From Streptomyces shenzhenensis (GTDB lineage: Bacteria; Actinomycetota; Actinomycetes; Streptomycetales; Streptomycetaceae), in NCBI RefSeq assembly GCF_021462265.1, contig NZ_JAJONF010000011.1, forward strand, positions 124,001-188,000: DNA of 64,000 nucleotides, written 5' to 3'. The position numbers were made by a program, and so were the translations under genes. The notes beneath the pieces are model-generated. The model did not search any database and was not told where the DNA came from. It worked only from the letters and a program-made list of their open reading frames with translations. Below are positions 16,143 through 23,664 of this stretch, one piece after another. The stretch's first letter is position 1, and each line of letters begins with the position of its first letter.

Positions 16143-17092
16143 GCCGGGACGAGGTGCGGCCGGTGCGGGCCGGCCGCCGGACGGTGGAGATCCACCGGCC
16201 GGGCAAGGTGCTCTTCCCCGGCGACGGGGACGGGGGCGGGGGCGGCGCCGCGAAGGAGTACACCAAGGCCGACCTCGTCGAATACCACAAGTCCGTCGCG
16301 CCGTACCTGCTGCCGCACCTGCGCGGACGCCCGCTGATGCTGGAGCGGTACCCGGACGGCCTGGACGGCCCCCGGTTCATGCAGAAGAACACCCCGGACC
16401 ACTATCCGGACTGGATCGAGCGGGCCGAGGTCGCCAAGGAAGGCGGGACCGTGACCCATGTGGTCTGCGGCGACACCGCCACCCTCGTCCTCCTCGCCGA
16501 CCAGGCCTGTCTCACCCTGCACCGCTGGCTCTCCCGCACCACCGCCCCCGACCGTCCCGACCGGCTCGTCCTCGACCTGGACCCGCCCGGCGAGGACTTC
16601 GCCCTGGTGCGGGAGGCCGCCGGCTGGGCCGGGGACCTGCTCGGCCGGCTCGGGCTCCCGTCGGCCCCGATGACCACCGGATCCCGGGGACTGCACCTCG
16701 TCGTACCGCTGAACGGCCACAGCGAGGTCGACGAGGTCCGCGCCTTCGCCCGGGACCTGACCGACCTGCTCGCCGCCGAGCACCCCGACCGGCTCACCAC
16801 GGCCGTCCGCAAGGCCGACCGCGGCGACCGGCTCTTCCTGGACACGGGCCGCAACGCCTACGCCCAGACCGCGGTGGCCCCCTACACCGTGCGGGCCAGG
16901 CCCGGGGCGCCCGTCGCCGTACCGATCAGCTGGGACCAGCTCGCCGATCCGGCCCTGGACGCCCGCCGCTGGACCATCGCCGACGCCGTCGACCAGGCCC
17001 GTACCAGGCCCTGGGCCGGCATCCCCGCCCGGGGCCGGGCGCTCGGACCCGCCCGGCGGCGGCTGGACGCGTTGCGCACCGGATCCGGCTGA
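16139..17092 (+). CDS. LigD-type polymerase/primase domain protein
   Basis: This 317-residue protein is a stand-alone version of the polymerase (primase-like) domain of the bacterial end-joining ligase LigD. Such enzymes add ribo- or deoxynucleotides at breaks during Ku-dependent repair. Features are RPGKVLFPGD and KADLVEYHKSVAPYLLPHLRGRPLMLERYPDG in the first 90 residues, the metal-binding LVLDLDPPGEDF near 144, TGSRGLHLVVPL near 180, and RLFLDTGRNAYAQTAVAPYTVRARPGAPVA near 240. No ligase or nuclease domain is present. It is translationally coupled to a transketolase, an odd partner. No Ku gene lies in the window. Confidence 0.88.
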   Translation: MSRDEVRPVRAGRRTVEIHRPGKVLFPGDGDGGGGGAAKEYTKADLVEYHKSVAPYLLPHLRGRPLMLERYPDGLDGPRFMQKNTPDHYPDWIERAEVAKEGGTVTHVVCGDTATLVLLADQACLTLHRWLSRTTAPDRPDRLVLDLDPPGEDFALVREAAGWAGDLLGRLGLPSAPMTTGSRGLHLVVPLNGHSEVDEVRAFARDLTDLLAAEHPDRLTTAVRKADRGDRLFLDTGRNAYAQTAVAPYTVRARPGAPVAVPISWDQLADPALDARRWTIADAVDQARTRPWAGIPARGRALGPARRRLDALRTGSG

Positions 17093-17164
17093 CCGCACCC
17101 CGTCACAGGCCGGTTGTGAAGGTTTGACTCCGGGACCTCCGGCCACTCGAACCAAGAGGTGGCC

Positions 17165-17521
17165 ATGACGAACACAAACGACACGTCTCGGACGCAGGAT
17201 TCACGCAAAGAACGCAAACGCGACGACGGACCCGACACGGCACCGGACCGGCCGAGCCCCATGGAGGTTCTGCGCCAGGCCCGCGCCCAGCTCGCGGAGC
17301 TCACCGGGATGTCCGCCGAGTCCGTGTCGTCCTTCGAACAGACCGAGGACGGCTGGGAGTTGGTGGTCGAAGTCCTGGAGCTGCCCAGGGTGCCCGACAC
17401 CATGAGCCTGATGGCGAGCTACCAGGTCGAACTCGATCCGCAAGGGGAGCTCACCGGCTACCGGCGGGTGAGCCGCTACGAACGCGGACGCGCCGACGCG
17501 CGCCGGCCCGGCGGCCGCTAG
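17165..17521 (+). CDS. gvpO: Gas vesicle protein GvpO
   Basis: This 118-residue protein matches GvpO, an accessory gas vesicle protein found first in actinobacterial clusters. After a charged disordered N-terminus (about 30 residues) comes the conserved domain: MEVLRQARAQLAELTG, EQTEDGWELVVEVLELPRVPDT, MASYQVELDPQGELTGYRRVSRYERG. The ATG at 17165 is chosen over the in-frame GTG at 17159 because AAGAGGT lies just ahead of it. It heads the ten-gene cluster; the 72-nt gap after the LigD-like gene probably holds the operon promoter, although no clear consensus box is visible. Confidence 0.93.
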   Translation: MTNTNDTSRTQDSRKERKRDDGPDTAPDRPSPMEVLRQARAQLAELTGMSAESVSSFEQTEDGWELVVEVLELPRVPDTMSLMASYQVELDPQGELTGYRRVSRYERGRADARRPGGR

Positions 17522-17583
17522 GCCGCCCGACCGTGACCACTGATCACGGACCGGGCCCATGACATGGAGGAGGTTGGACAGGC

Positions 17584-18012
17584 ATGACCGTTGTACCGGC
17601 ACAGCAGACCGGCGGAGGCGGCAGCAGCGGCCTCTACGACGTGCTCGAACTCGTCCTCGACCGGGGGCTCGTCATTGACGCGTTCGTACGTGTCTCCCTG
17701 GTCGGCATCGAGATCCTGAAGATCGACATACGGGTCGTCGTCGCCAGCGTCGACACCTACCTGCGCTTCGCGGAGGCCTGCAACCGGCTCGACCTGGAGG
17801 CGGGGCCGCACAAGAGCCCCGGCCTGCCCGACCTCGTCGGGGAGATCACCGAGTCCGGTGCCCGGGGCAAGTCGAAGGGCGCGCTCTCCGGAGCCGCCGA
17901 GACGATCTCGGACGCCTTCAAGCAGGCCCGCGAGGAGCACTCCGACCCCGAGTCCAGGCGCCCCCGTAGGACCGCCCCGGCGCGTCGCAAGGAGAGGGAG
18001 GAACAGGAGTGA
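17584..18012 (+). CDS. gvpA: Gas vesicle structural protein GvpA
   Basis: This 142-residue protein is the main GvpA-type shell protein of the cluster. The conserved core LYDVLELVLDRGLVIDAFVRVSLVGIEIL...RVVVASVDTYLRFAEA is at residues 17-64. It forms the amphipathic helix-strand-strand-helix unit that stacks into ribs. Unlike the roughly 70-residue cyanobacterial GvpA it has a long C-terminal tail ending in a basic/acidic stretch (RRPRRTAPARRKEREEQE), typical of Streptomyces members, some of which are labelled GvpJ/GvpM-like. The ribosome site GGAGGTTGGACAGGC precedes the ATG. The stop overlaps the gvpF start (GTGA). Confidence 0.93.
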   Translation: MTVVPAQQTGGGGSSGLYDVLELVLDRGLVIDAFVRVSLVGIEILKIDIRVVVASVDTYLRFAEACNRLDLEAGPHKSPGLPDLVGEITESGARGKSKGALSGAAETISDAFKQAREEHSDPESRRPRRTAPARRKEREEQE

Positions 18013-18773
18013 GTACGTACGTCTACGGCATCACGGCCGCCGCGCATCCCGCTCTGCCCGACGGTATGGACGGGGTCGGGGACCCGCCACGCCCGGTGCG
18101 GGTGCTCACCGAGGGTGAACTGGCCGCCGTCGTCAGCGACGCCCCCGAAGGACTCCGGCCCAAGCGCCGCGACCTGCTCGCCCACCAGAACGTGCTGGCC
18201 GAGGCCGGGGCGGGCGGCTGCGTGCTGCCCATGCGGTTCGGCAGCGTCTCCCCGGACGACGACACCGTCACCGGGGTCCTCGCCGAACGCGCCGACCACT
18301 ACCTGGAACGGCTGCGCGCCCTCGACGGCAAGGTCGAGTACAACGTCAAGGCCAGCCATGTCGAAGAGGCCGTGCTGCACCGCGTGATGTCCGAGAACTC
18401 GCAGTTGCGCGCCCTGGCCGAGGCCAACCGGAAGGCGGGCGGCGGGTCGTACGAGAGCCGGCTGGAGCTCGGTGAGATGGTGGCGGGCGCCGTCAAGGCC
18501 CGGGAGGCCGAGGACGCGGCCGAGGTGCGGCAGGCACTGGAGCCCGAGGCGTCCGCCGTCAGCGTGGGTCCGGAATCCACCGGCTGGCTCGTCAACCTGT
18601 CGTTCCTCCTGGACCGGCATTCCGCCGAGACATTCCTGGCCGGCGTCGAGCGGCTGCGCAAGAGCCATCCGCACCTGGACCTGAGCGTCAACGGGCCGCT
18701 CCCGCCGTACAGCTTCGTCGAACCGGGGCCGGCCGAACCGGCGGCCAGCGCGGCCGGAGCGGCCGAGAAGTAG
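18009..18773 (+). CDS. gvpF: Gas vesicle protein GvpF
   Basis: This 254-residue protein is a GvpL/GvpF-family member; the family is thought to chaperone GvpA and help nucleate vesicles. The sequence opens STYVYGITAAAHPAL and contains AVVSDAPEG, HQNVLAEAGAGGCVLPMRFGSV, EYNVKASHVEEAVLHRVM, and the C-terminal FLLDRHSAETFLAGVERLRKSHPHLDLSVNGPLPPYSFVE. The GTG start overlaps the gvpA stop. A second family member, gvpL, lies later in the operon. The two share the N-terminal ferredoxin-like and C-terminal helical domains but differ in sequence, consistent with distinct chaperone roles. Confidence 0.93.
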   Translation: MSTYVYGITAAAHPALPDGMDGVGDPPRPVRVLTEGELAAVVSDAPEGLRPKRRDLLAHQNVLAEAGAGGCVLPMRFGSVSPDDDTVTGVLAERADHYLERLRALDGKVEYNVKASHVEEAVLHRVMSENSQLRALAEANRKAGGGSYESRLELGEMVAGAVKAREAEDAAEVRQALEPEASAVSVGPESTGWLVNLSFLLDRHSAETFLAGVERLRKSHPHLDLSVNGPLPPYSFVEPGPAEPAASAAGAAEK

Positions 18774-18795
18774 CAAACCGAAGGAGCAGGCACCC

Positions 18796-19059
18796 ATGGG
18801 ACTGGTCAAGGAGCTGCTGCTACTGCCCTTCGCGCCCGTGCGCGGCAGCGCTTGGGCCATCGCGCAGGTGGTGCAGGAGGCGGAGCGGATCTACTACGAC
18901 CCCGCCGCGGTCCGGGCCGAACTGGCCCGGCTGGAAGAGCGGCTGGAAGTCGGCGAGATCGACGAGGAGGAGTTCGACCGGGCCGAGGACGAGCTTCTCG
19001 ACCGGCTGGAGATCGCCCTGCGCAAAGGCGTGGGGCCCGGCAATGGGACGCATACATGA
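18796..19059 (+). CDS. gvpG: Gas vesicle protein GvpG
   Basis: This 87-residue protein matches GvpG: MGLVKELLLLPFAPVRGSAWAIAQVVQEAERIYYDPAAV followed by a coiled-coil-prone helix (RAELARLEERLEVGEIDEEEFDRAEDELLDRLEIA). GvpG is an essential accessory assembly protein in the clusters studied. A GAAGGAG ribosome site precedes the ATG by about 10 nt. The gene follows gvpF with a 22-nt gap and overlaps gvpY (ATGA, 19056-19059). Confidence 0.92.
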   Translation: MGLVKELLLLPFAPVRGSAWAIAQVVQEAERIYYDPAAVRAELARLEERLEVGEIDEEEFDRAEDELLDRLEIALRKGVGPGNGTHT

Positions 19060-19736
19060 ACCGCATGGGACTGGGCCTCGCGATCGGGGCCGGATACCTG
19101 CTGGGCCGGACCAAGAAGCTCAAAATGGCCGTCGCGGTCGGGTCGTTGGTGGCCGGCAAACGGCTGAACCTGACCCCGAAGGCGGTGCTCGACCTGGCCA
19201 ACCAGCAACTGCGCGACAACCCGCAGTTCAAGGAGATCGGGGAGCAACTGCGCCACGATCTGCGCGGGGTCGGCAAGGCCGCCTCCGGTGCCATGGTCGA
19301 ACGGCGGCTCGACGCCTTCGCCGACCGGCTGCACGGCCGTACCGCAGAGGTACGCGACCAGCTCGCGGGTGTCGTGCCCGACACCGGCGGTCTCGGCGGC
19401 GGCCGGGACGAGGACGAGGAATACGAGGACCAGGAATACGAGGAGGACGAGGCACCGGAGGAGAACGAGGCACCGGAGGAGAAGGCCGGCAGCCACCGGG
19501 CCGGGAGTGACAGGGCCGGGCGCGACAGGGCCGGGCGCGACCGCGAGGAGCGGCCGGACCGGAAGGCGCCGGCCCGCAAGGCCCCCTCGAAGAAGGCGGC
19601 CGAGAAGCCACCGGCGAAGAAATCGTCCGCCAAGCCGCCCGTCAGGAAGGCGCCGGCGAAGAAGGCCGCGCAGGGCCGGGCGGCCGCCAAGAAGACGGCC
19701 GGCCGGGCCCGGCCGAAGGGAGGCGGTGACCGATGA
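19056..19736 (+). CDS. gvpY: Gas vesicle protein GvpY (basic-tailed accessory protein)
   Basis: This 226-residue protein occupies the gvpY position of Streptomyces clusters. It has a hydrophobic, glycine-rich N-terminus (GLGLAIGAGYLLGRTKKLK), a helical middle (about residues 40-108), an acidic stretch at 118-142 and a lysine/alanine/proline-rich tail at about 165-226 with repeated K-A-P-A-K-K units like histone H1-type tails. The function of GvpY has not been established to my knowledge. The basic tail contrasts with the strongly acidic tail of GvpZ encoded next. Both ends of the gene use ATGA overlaps. Confidence 0.85.
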   Translation: MNRMGLGLAIGAGYLLGRTKKLKMAVAVGSLVAGKRLNLTPKAVLDLANQQLRDNPQFKEIGEQLRHDLRGVGKAASGAMVERRLDAFADRLHGRTAEVRDQLAGVVPDTGGLGGGRDEDEEYEDQEYEEDEAPEENEAPEEKAGSHRAGSDRAGRDRAGRDREERPDRKAPARKAPSKKAAEKPPAKKSSAKPPVRKAPAKKAAQGRAAAKKTAGRARPKGGGDR

Positions 19737-20821
19737 ACAGCGGACCGTTCATGGACGCGGCCCATTCCGAGGCCGCCGATCGCCTGAAGGCGGAGCTGCA
19801 GGAATACCTCTCCGCCCAGACCGAGCGCATGATGGTGGGCGCCGGGCGCAAGCTCGGTGAGGCCACCGGCAAACTGAACGACATCGCCGAGGGCAACAGC
19901 CCGGGCTTCGCCAAGCTCGCCCTCGACGCGGGCCGCAAGGTCGCCGAGGGCAAGGGCCCGGTGCGCTCCGCCCTGGAGCTCGGCCTGACCCACGCCAAGG
20001 ACACCGTGATGGACAAGGTGAAGAACCTGGGCGGCGGCAAGGGCAAAGGCAAGGGCAAGGGCAGCGGGCAGAAGCCGACCGTCATCATCGAGTCGGTCGA
20101 TGTCGGCGTGCCGGTGCGCACCGCCTACGACCAGTGGACCCGCTACCAGGACTTCAGCACCTTCGCCAAGGGCGTCAAGAGCGCCAGCCGCTCCGACGAC
20201 ACCTCGTCGGACTGGCAGGGCAAGATCTGGTGGTCCAGTCGCAGCTGGAAGGGCAGCACCGTCGAGCAGGTCCCGGACTACCGCATCCAGTGGTCGACGT
20301 CGGGTGCCAAGGGCACCCACAAGGGAGTCGTCACCTTCCACCGGCTCGACGACAACCTCACCCGGGTGCTGCTGGTGATCGAGTACTACCCCAGCGGCTT
20401 CTTCGAGAAGACCGCGAACGTCTGGCGCGCCTCGGGCCGCCGGGTCCGTCTCGACCTCAAGCACTACGCCCGCCACATCACCCTCAAGGGAGAGGTGGAC
20501 GACGGCTGGCGCGGTGAGATCCGCGACGGCGAGGTCGTCCGCAGCCACGAGGACGCGCTGGCCGAGGAGGAGGAGAACGCGGCCGAGGAGGAGAACGGGG
20601 CCGAGAACGAGGCGTCGGACGAGGAGTCGTACGAGGGCGAGGAGCCCTACGACGAGGCGGAGGACGCCGAGCAGGGGGAGGATGAGGAGTACGAGGCCGA
20701 GGCCGAGGGCGAGGAGGAGCCCGAGGACGAGTACGAGGACTCCGAGGAGACAGAGGAGACCGAGGACGAGGAAGAGCCGGAGTACGAGGAAGAGTACGCC
20801 GGTTCCCGGAGCCGTCGATGA
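19733..20821 (+). CDS. gvpZ: Gas vesicle protein GvpZ (SRPBCC domain with acidic tail)
   Basis: This 362-residue protein occupies the gvpZ position. Residues 1-112 are helical and end in a KGKGKGKGSG linker; residues 115-255 form an SRPBCC (START-like, polyketide-cyclase-type) domain recognisable from VDVGVPVRTAYDQWTRYQDFSTFAKGV and the later VIEYYPSGFFEKTANVW. The last 85-90 residues (273-355) are nearly all Glu, Asp, Tyr and Ala. SRPBCC domains usually bind hydrophobic ligands; a role in binding hydrophobic shell protein or lipid is inference. It is coupled to gvpY and gvpJ by ATGA overlaps. Confidence 0.86.
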   Translation: MNSGPFMDAAHSEAADRLKAELQEYLSAQTERMMVGAGRKLGEATGKLNDIAEGNSPGFAKLALDAGRKVAEGKGPVRSALELGLTHAKDTVMDKVKNLGGGKGKGKGKGSGQKPTVIIESVDVGVPVRTAYDQWTRYQDFSTFAKGVKSASRSDDTSSDWQGKIWWSSRSWKGSTVEQVPDYRIQWSTSGAKGTHKGVVTFHRLDDNLTRVLLVIEYYPSGFFEKTANVWRASGRRVRLDLKHYARHITLKGEVDDGWRGEIRDGEVVRSHEDALAEEEENAAEEENGAENEASDEESYEGEEPYDEAEDAEQGEDEEYEAEAEGEEEPEDEYEDSEETEETEDEEEPEYEEEYAGSRSRR

Positions 20822-21180
20822 CGATGGCCGGCCGGATGCCCGAGCCCTACGGACGGGACGGCGGGGGCGCCAACCTCGCCGACATCCTGGAGCGCGTCCT
20901 GGACAAGGGCATCGTCATCGCCGGTGACATCAGGATCAACCTGCTCGACATCGAACTGCTCACCATAAAACTCCGCCTGGTCGTCGCCTCCGTCGACCGG
21001 GCGAAGGAGATGGGCATCGACTGGTGGGAGCACGACCCCGAACTCTCCACCCGCGCCCGGAGCAATCAGCTCACCCGGGAGAACCGCGAGCTGCGGGAGC
21101 GGCTGGCCGCCCTGGAGGCCCTGGAGGGCGGCCGGGGACAGCTCCGGGAGCGCGAGAAGCGCCAGGAGGAGGACAGATGA
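20818..21180 (+). CDS. gvpJ: Gas vesicle protein GvpJ (GvpA-like)
   Basis: This 120-residue protein is a GvpA-family paralogue in the gvpJ position. The core NLADILERVLDKGIVIAGDIRINLLDIELLTIKLRLVVASVDRAKEMGIDWW spans residues 19-69 and is followed by a charged coiled-coil tail. GvpJ-type proteins are minor components thought to act at the conical tips or in nucleation. The start overlaps gvpZ and the stop overlaps gvpL (both ATGA). Confidence 0.92.
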   Translation: MTMAGRMPEPYGRDGGGANLADILERVLDKGIVIAGDIRINLLDIELLTIKLRLVVASVDRAKEMGIDWWEHDPELSTRARSNQLTRENRELRERLAALEALEGGRGQLREREKRQEEDR

Positions 21181-21998
21181 CCGCACAGGGCGGACTCCGG
21201 TACGTGTACGCCGTCTGCCGTCCGTTCGCGGCGGCCCTGCAGGCCCAGCTCACCGGTGTGGCCGGCGCCCCGCCGGGGCTGCTCAGGCACCGCGGCCTGG
21301 TCGCCGTCGTCAGTACGGTCCCGGAGGGCGACTTCGCCGCGGAGCCGCTGCGGGGTCATCTGGAGGACCTGGACTGGCTGGCCGCGACCGCCCGTGCCCA
21401 TCAGGGGGTGATCGACGCGCTCACCACGGTCACCACGCCGCTGCCGCTCCGGCTGGCCACGGTCTTCCGGGACGACAGCGGCGTGCGGACCATGATGGAG
21501 GCCCGCGAGGCCGACTTCCTGCGCGCCCTCGACCGGCTGGACGGGCGGGTGGAGTGGGGCGTGAAGCTCTACGTCGACCCGCCCGAGCAGGCGTCCGCGC
21601 CGGCCGGCCGGCCCGCCAGCGGGCGGGACTATCTGCGGCAGCGGCGGATGCGCACGCACGCGCAGGAGGAGCAATGGCGGGCCGCCGAGGAATTCGCCCG
21701 CATTCTGCATCAGCGGCTTTCCGAGCGTGCCGAGGATTCCCGGCTGCACCCTCCGCAGAACGCGATGCTTTCCGGAGTCTCCGGACAGAACCTGCTCAAC
21801 GCCGCTTATCTCGTGCCGCGCGCGGATTCCGAGGAATTCGTGGAACTGGTCGACCGTACGAAGGACGAGGCCCCGCACATGCGGGTGGAACTCACCGGGC
21901 CCTGGGCGGCCTATTCCTTCACCGAGCCGGCCGTGGAGCCGATGCCGGCTCCGGCCACCGAGCCGGCACAGCCGGCGGAAGCGGGGGAGCAGCGGTGA
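21177..21998 (+). CDS. gvpL: Gas vesicle protein GvpL
   Basis: This 273-residue protein is the second GvpL/GvpF-family member. It opens GLRYVYAVCRPFAAALQ, has LVAVVSTVPEGDFAAEPL, ATARAHQGVIDALTTVTTPLPLRLATVF, RVEWGVKLYVDP and the C-terminal NAAYLVPRADSEEFVELVDR and VELTGPWAAYSFTE. It is proposed to chaperone shell proteins. The region around 21660-21860 uses AT-richer codons (ATT, TTT, TCC) than its neighbours, which is noticeable but mild. The ATG overlaps gvpJ and the TGA overlaps gvpS (GTGA). Confidence 0.92.
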   Translation: MTAQGGLRYVYAVCRPFAAALQAQLTGVAGAPPGLLRHRGLVAVVSTVPEGDFAAEPLRGHLEDLDWLAATARAHQGVIDALTTVTTPLPLRLATVFRDDSGVRTMMEAREADFLRALDRLDGRVEWGVKLYVDPPEQASAPAGRPASGRDYLRQRRMRTHAQEEQWRAAEEFARILHQRLSERAEDSRLHPPQNAMLSGVSGQNLLNAAYLVPRADSEEFVELVDRTKDEAPHMRVELTGPWAAYSFTEPAVEPMPAPATEPAQPAEAGEQR

Positions 21999-22183
21999 CC
22001 GTCGTGGAACGCCGTGAGGTGGCCCTGGTCGACCTGCTCGACCGGCTGCTGGCCGGCGGGGTGGTCATCACCGGTGACATCACCCTGCGGATCGCGGACG
22101 TCGACCTCGTCCGCATCGACCTCAACGCGCTGATCAGCTCGGTCAACGCGCAAGTGCCCGCACCGTGGGGGGAGCCGACGTGA
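21995..22183 (+). CDS. gvpS: Gas vesicle protein GvpS (short GvpA-like)
   Basis: This 62-residue protein is a short GvpA-like polypeptide: EVALVDLLDRLLAGGVVITGDITLRIADVDLVRIDLNALISSVN. It corresponds to GvpS, a GvpA/J relative with the core fold and no tail. The GTG start overlaps gvpL and the stop overlaps gvpK (both GTGA), so its place in the translationally coupled chain is firm. Confidence 0.9.
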   Translation: MTVVERREVALVDLLDRLLAGGVVITGDITLRIADVDLVRIDLNALISSVNAQVPAPWGEPT

Positions 22184-22464
22184 GCGAACACCGCAACCGG
22201 CTGGACCTCGAACCGGACACGGTCGAGCGCGACCTGGTGAAACTCGTGCTGACCGTCGTGGAGCTGCTGCGCCAGCTGATGGAACGGCAGGCGGTGCGCC
22301 GCTTCGACACCGGTGACCTCACCGAACAGCAGGAGGAGCGCATCGGGCTCACCCTGATGCTGCTGGAGGACCGCATGGCCGAGCTGCGGGACCGCTACGG
22401 ACTGCGGCCCGAGGACCTGAACCTGGACCTCGGGCCGCTGGGACCGTTGCTGCCGCGCGAGTGA
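22180..22464 (+). CDS. gvpK: Gas vesicle protein GvpK
   Basis: This 94-residue protein is GvpK. It contains RLDLEPDTVERDLVKLVLTVVELLRQLMERQAVRRFDTGDLTEQQEERIGLTLMLLEDRMAELRD, a helical accessory protein needed for vesicle formation in the clusters studied. The GTG at 22180 overlaps the gvpS stop. An in-frame start 15 nt upstream exists but would lengthen the overlap without a better ribosome site. It is the last gene of the operon, and its stop lies inside a terminator stem. Confidence 0.93.
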   Translation: MSEHRNRLDLEPDTVERDLVKLVLTVVELLRQLMERQAVRRFDTGDLTEQQEERIGLTLMLLEDRMAELRDRYGLRPEDLNLDLGPLGPLLPRE

Positions 22465-22492
22465 TTCCGCCACCGGTCGGTGGCGGAATCAC
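22461..22492. terminator. Bidirectional terminator hairpin between gvpK and a small membrane protein gene
   Basis: A perfect 14-bp inverted repeat (arms 22461-22474 and 22479-22492, loop GGTC) spans the stop of gvpK on the plus strand and the stop of the convergent small gene on the minus strand. No U-tract follows on either side, as is common in Streptomyces terminators. Confidence 0.85.
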
Positions 22493-22659
22493 CACCTGTA
22501 CCAGCGGCCCCTGCCGCCGGCGCCGGTCGTGCCGCGCACCAGGAATCCGAGAAGCCATATCACGAGTACGGCGAGCGCGATCCACCAGAGCAGTTTCACC
22601 GCGAATCCGGCCCCGAAAAGAATCAGGACCAGAAGCAGTACCAGCAGGATGGGAACCAT
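22489..22659 (-). CDS. Small hydrophobic membrane protein
   Basis: This 56-residue protein is almost entirely two membrane spans: MVPILLVLLLVLILFGAGFAV and LWWIALAVLVIWLLGFLVRG, followed by a glycine/arginine tail ending WYRW. It resembles the short conserved hydrophobic proteins of unknown function common in Streptomyces. The ATG at 22659 is chosen because AGGAGGT precedes it by about 5 nt; a start five codons upstream would fall before that site. It is monocistronic and convergent with gvpK. Confidence 0.8.
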   Translation of the reverse strand: MVPILLVLLLVLILFGAGFAVKLLWWIALAVLVIWLLGFLVRGTTGAGGRGRWYRW

Positions 22660-22705
22660 GTGAACCTCCTGCAAAAGCGGGTTTCCCGAAATTCGCGGAT
22701 CAGGC

Positions 22706-23521
22706 TCACTTACGGCACAGAACTTCTCCGTGCAGTACGGCGAACCAGCCGTCCTCCTGCCCCGCCCACTCCCGCCAGGCCGCCGCGATCTCCGCGAGCT
22801 GCTCCTTGGTCGCGTGCCCGCCCCGTACGGCCCGCTCGGCGTAGGAGGAGGCGACCGTACGGTCCGCCCACAGTCCGCCCCACCAGGCCCGTTCCTCGGC
22901 CGTGCTGTAGGTCCAGGTGCCGGAGGTGGCCGTGATGTCGGTCAGGCCCGCCGCCAGCGCCCAGGACCGCAGCCGGCGCCCGGCGTCGGGTTCACCGCCG
23001 TTCGCCCGGGCCACCCGCCGGTACAGCTCCAGCCAGTCGTCCAGGCCGGGCACCTCCGGGTACCAGGTCATCGCCGCGTAGTCCGCGTCGCGTACGGCGA
23101 CGAACCCGCCCGGCTTGGTGACCCGGCGCATCTCGCGCAGCGCCCGCACCGGGTCGCCCACGTGCTGGAGCACCTGGTGGGCGTGGACCACGCAGAAGGT
23201 GTCGTCCGGGTAGTCCAGCGCGTGGATGTCGCCGACCGCGAAGTCCACGTTGGTCAGCCCGCGCCCGGCGGCGGTCGCGCGGGCCTGGTCCAGGATGCCC
23301 GGCGCGTTGTCGACGCCGGTGACATGGCCGTCCGGGACCAGGGCCGCCAGGTCCGCGGTGATGGTCCCCGGGCCGCAGCCGATGTCCAGGATCTTCATGT
23401 GGGGCTTGAGGGAACCCCGCAGGTAGGCGGCCGAGTTGGCGACCGTCCGCGAGGTGTGGGAACGCAGCACCGACTCGTGGTGACCGTGCGTGTAGACAGC
23501 GGTCTCCTGCGGCTTCGACAT
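22706..23521 (-). CDS. Class I SAM-dependent methyltransferase
   Basis: This 271-residue protein is a UbiE/MenG-like class I methyltransferase. The SAM-binding motif I is ILDIGCGPGTITADLAAL near residue 45, motif II GVDNAPGILDQAR near 70, and HVGDPVRALREMRRVTKPGGFVAVRD in the second half. The C-terminal part (EERAWWGGLWADRTV and DGWFAVLHGEVLCRK) is a conserved actinobacterial extension. The ATG at 23521 gives MSKPQETAVYTHGHHESVL and follows AAGGGG. The methyl acceptor is unknown. It is transcribed away from the PAP2-kinase gene terminus and appears monocistronic. Confidence 0.87.
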   Translation of the reverse strand: MSKPQETAVYTHGHHESVLRSHTSRTVANSAAYLRGSLKPHMKILDIGCGPGTITADLAALVPDGHVTGVDNAPGILDQARATAAGRGLTNVDFAVGDIHALDYPDDTFCVVHAHQVLQHVGDPVRALREMRRVTKPGGFVAVRDADYAAMTWYPEVPGLDDWLELYRRVARANGGEPDAGRRLRSWALAAGLTDITATSGTWTYSTAEERAWWGGLWADRTVASSYAERAVRGGHATKEQLAEIAAAWREWAGQEDGWFAVLHGEVLCRK

Positions 23522-23664
23522 GGCTCGACCCCTTCGCGTCACACCGGCGGACGGGGCCGGACGGCCCCGTCCCGCGGTATGCGCAACGCTACGCTCGCAT
23601 GCCGAATGATGAGACCCGCGTTTCGCGATATGGACTGACGGGTCGTCACCGCAAGGAGTGAGCG

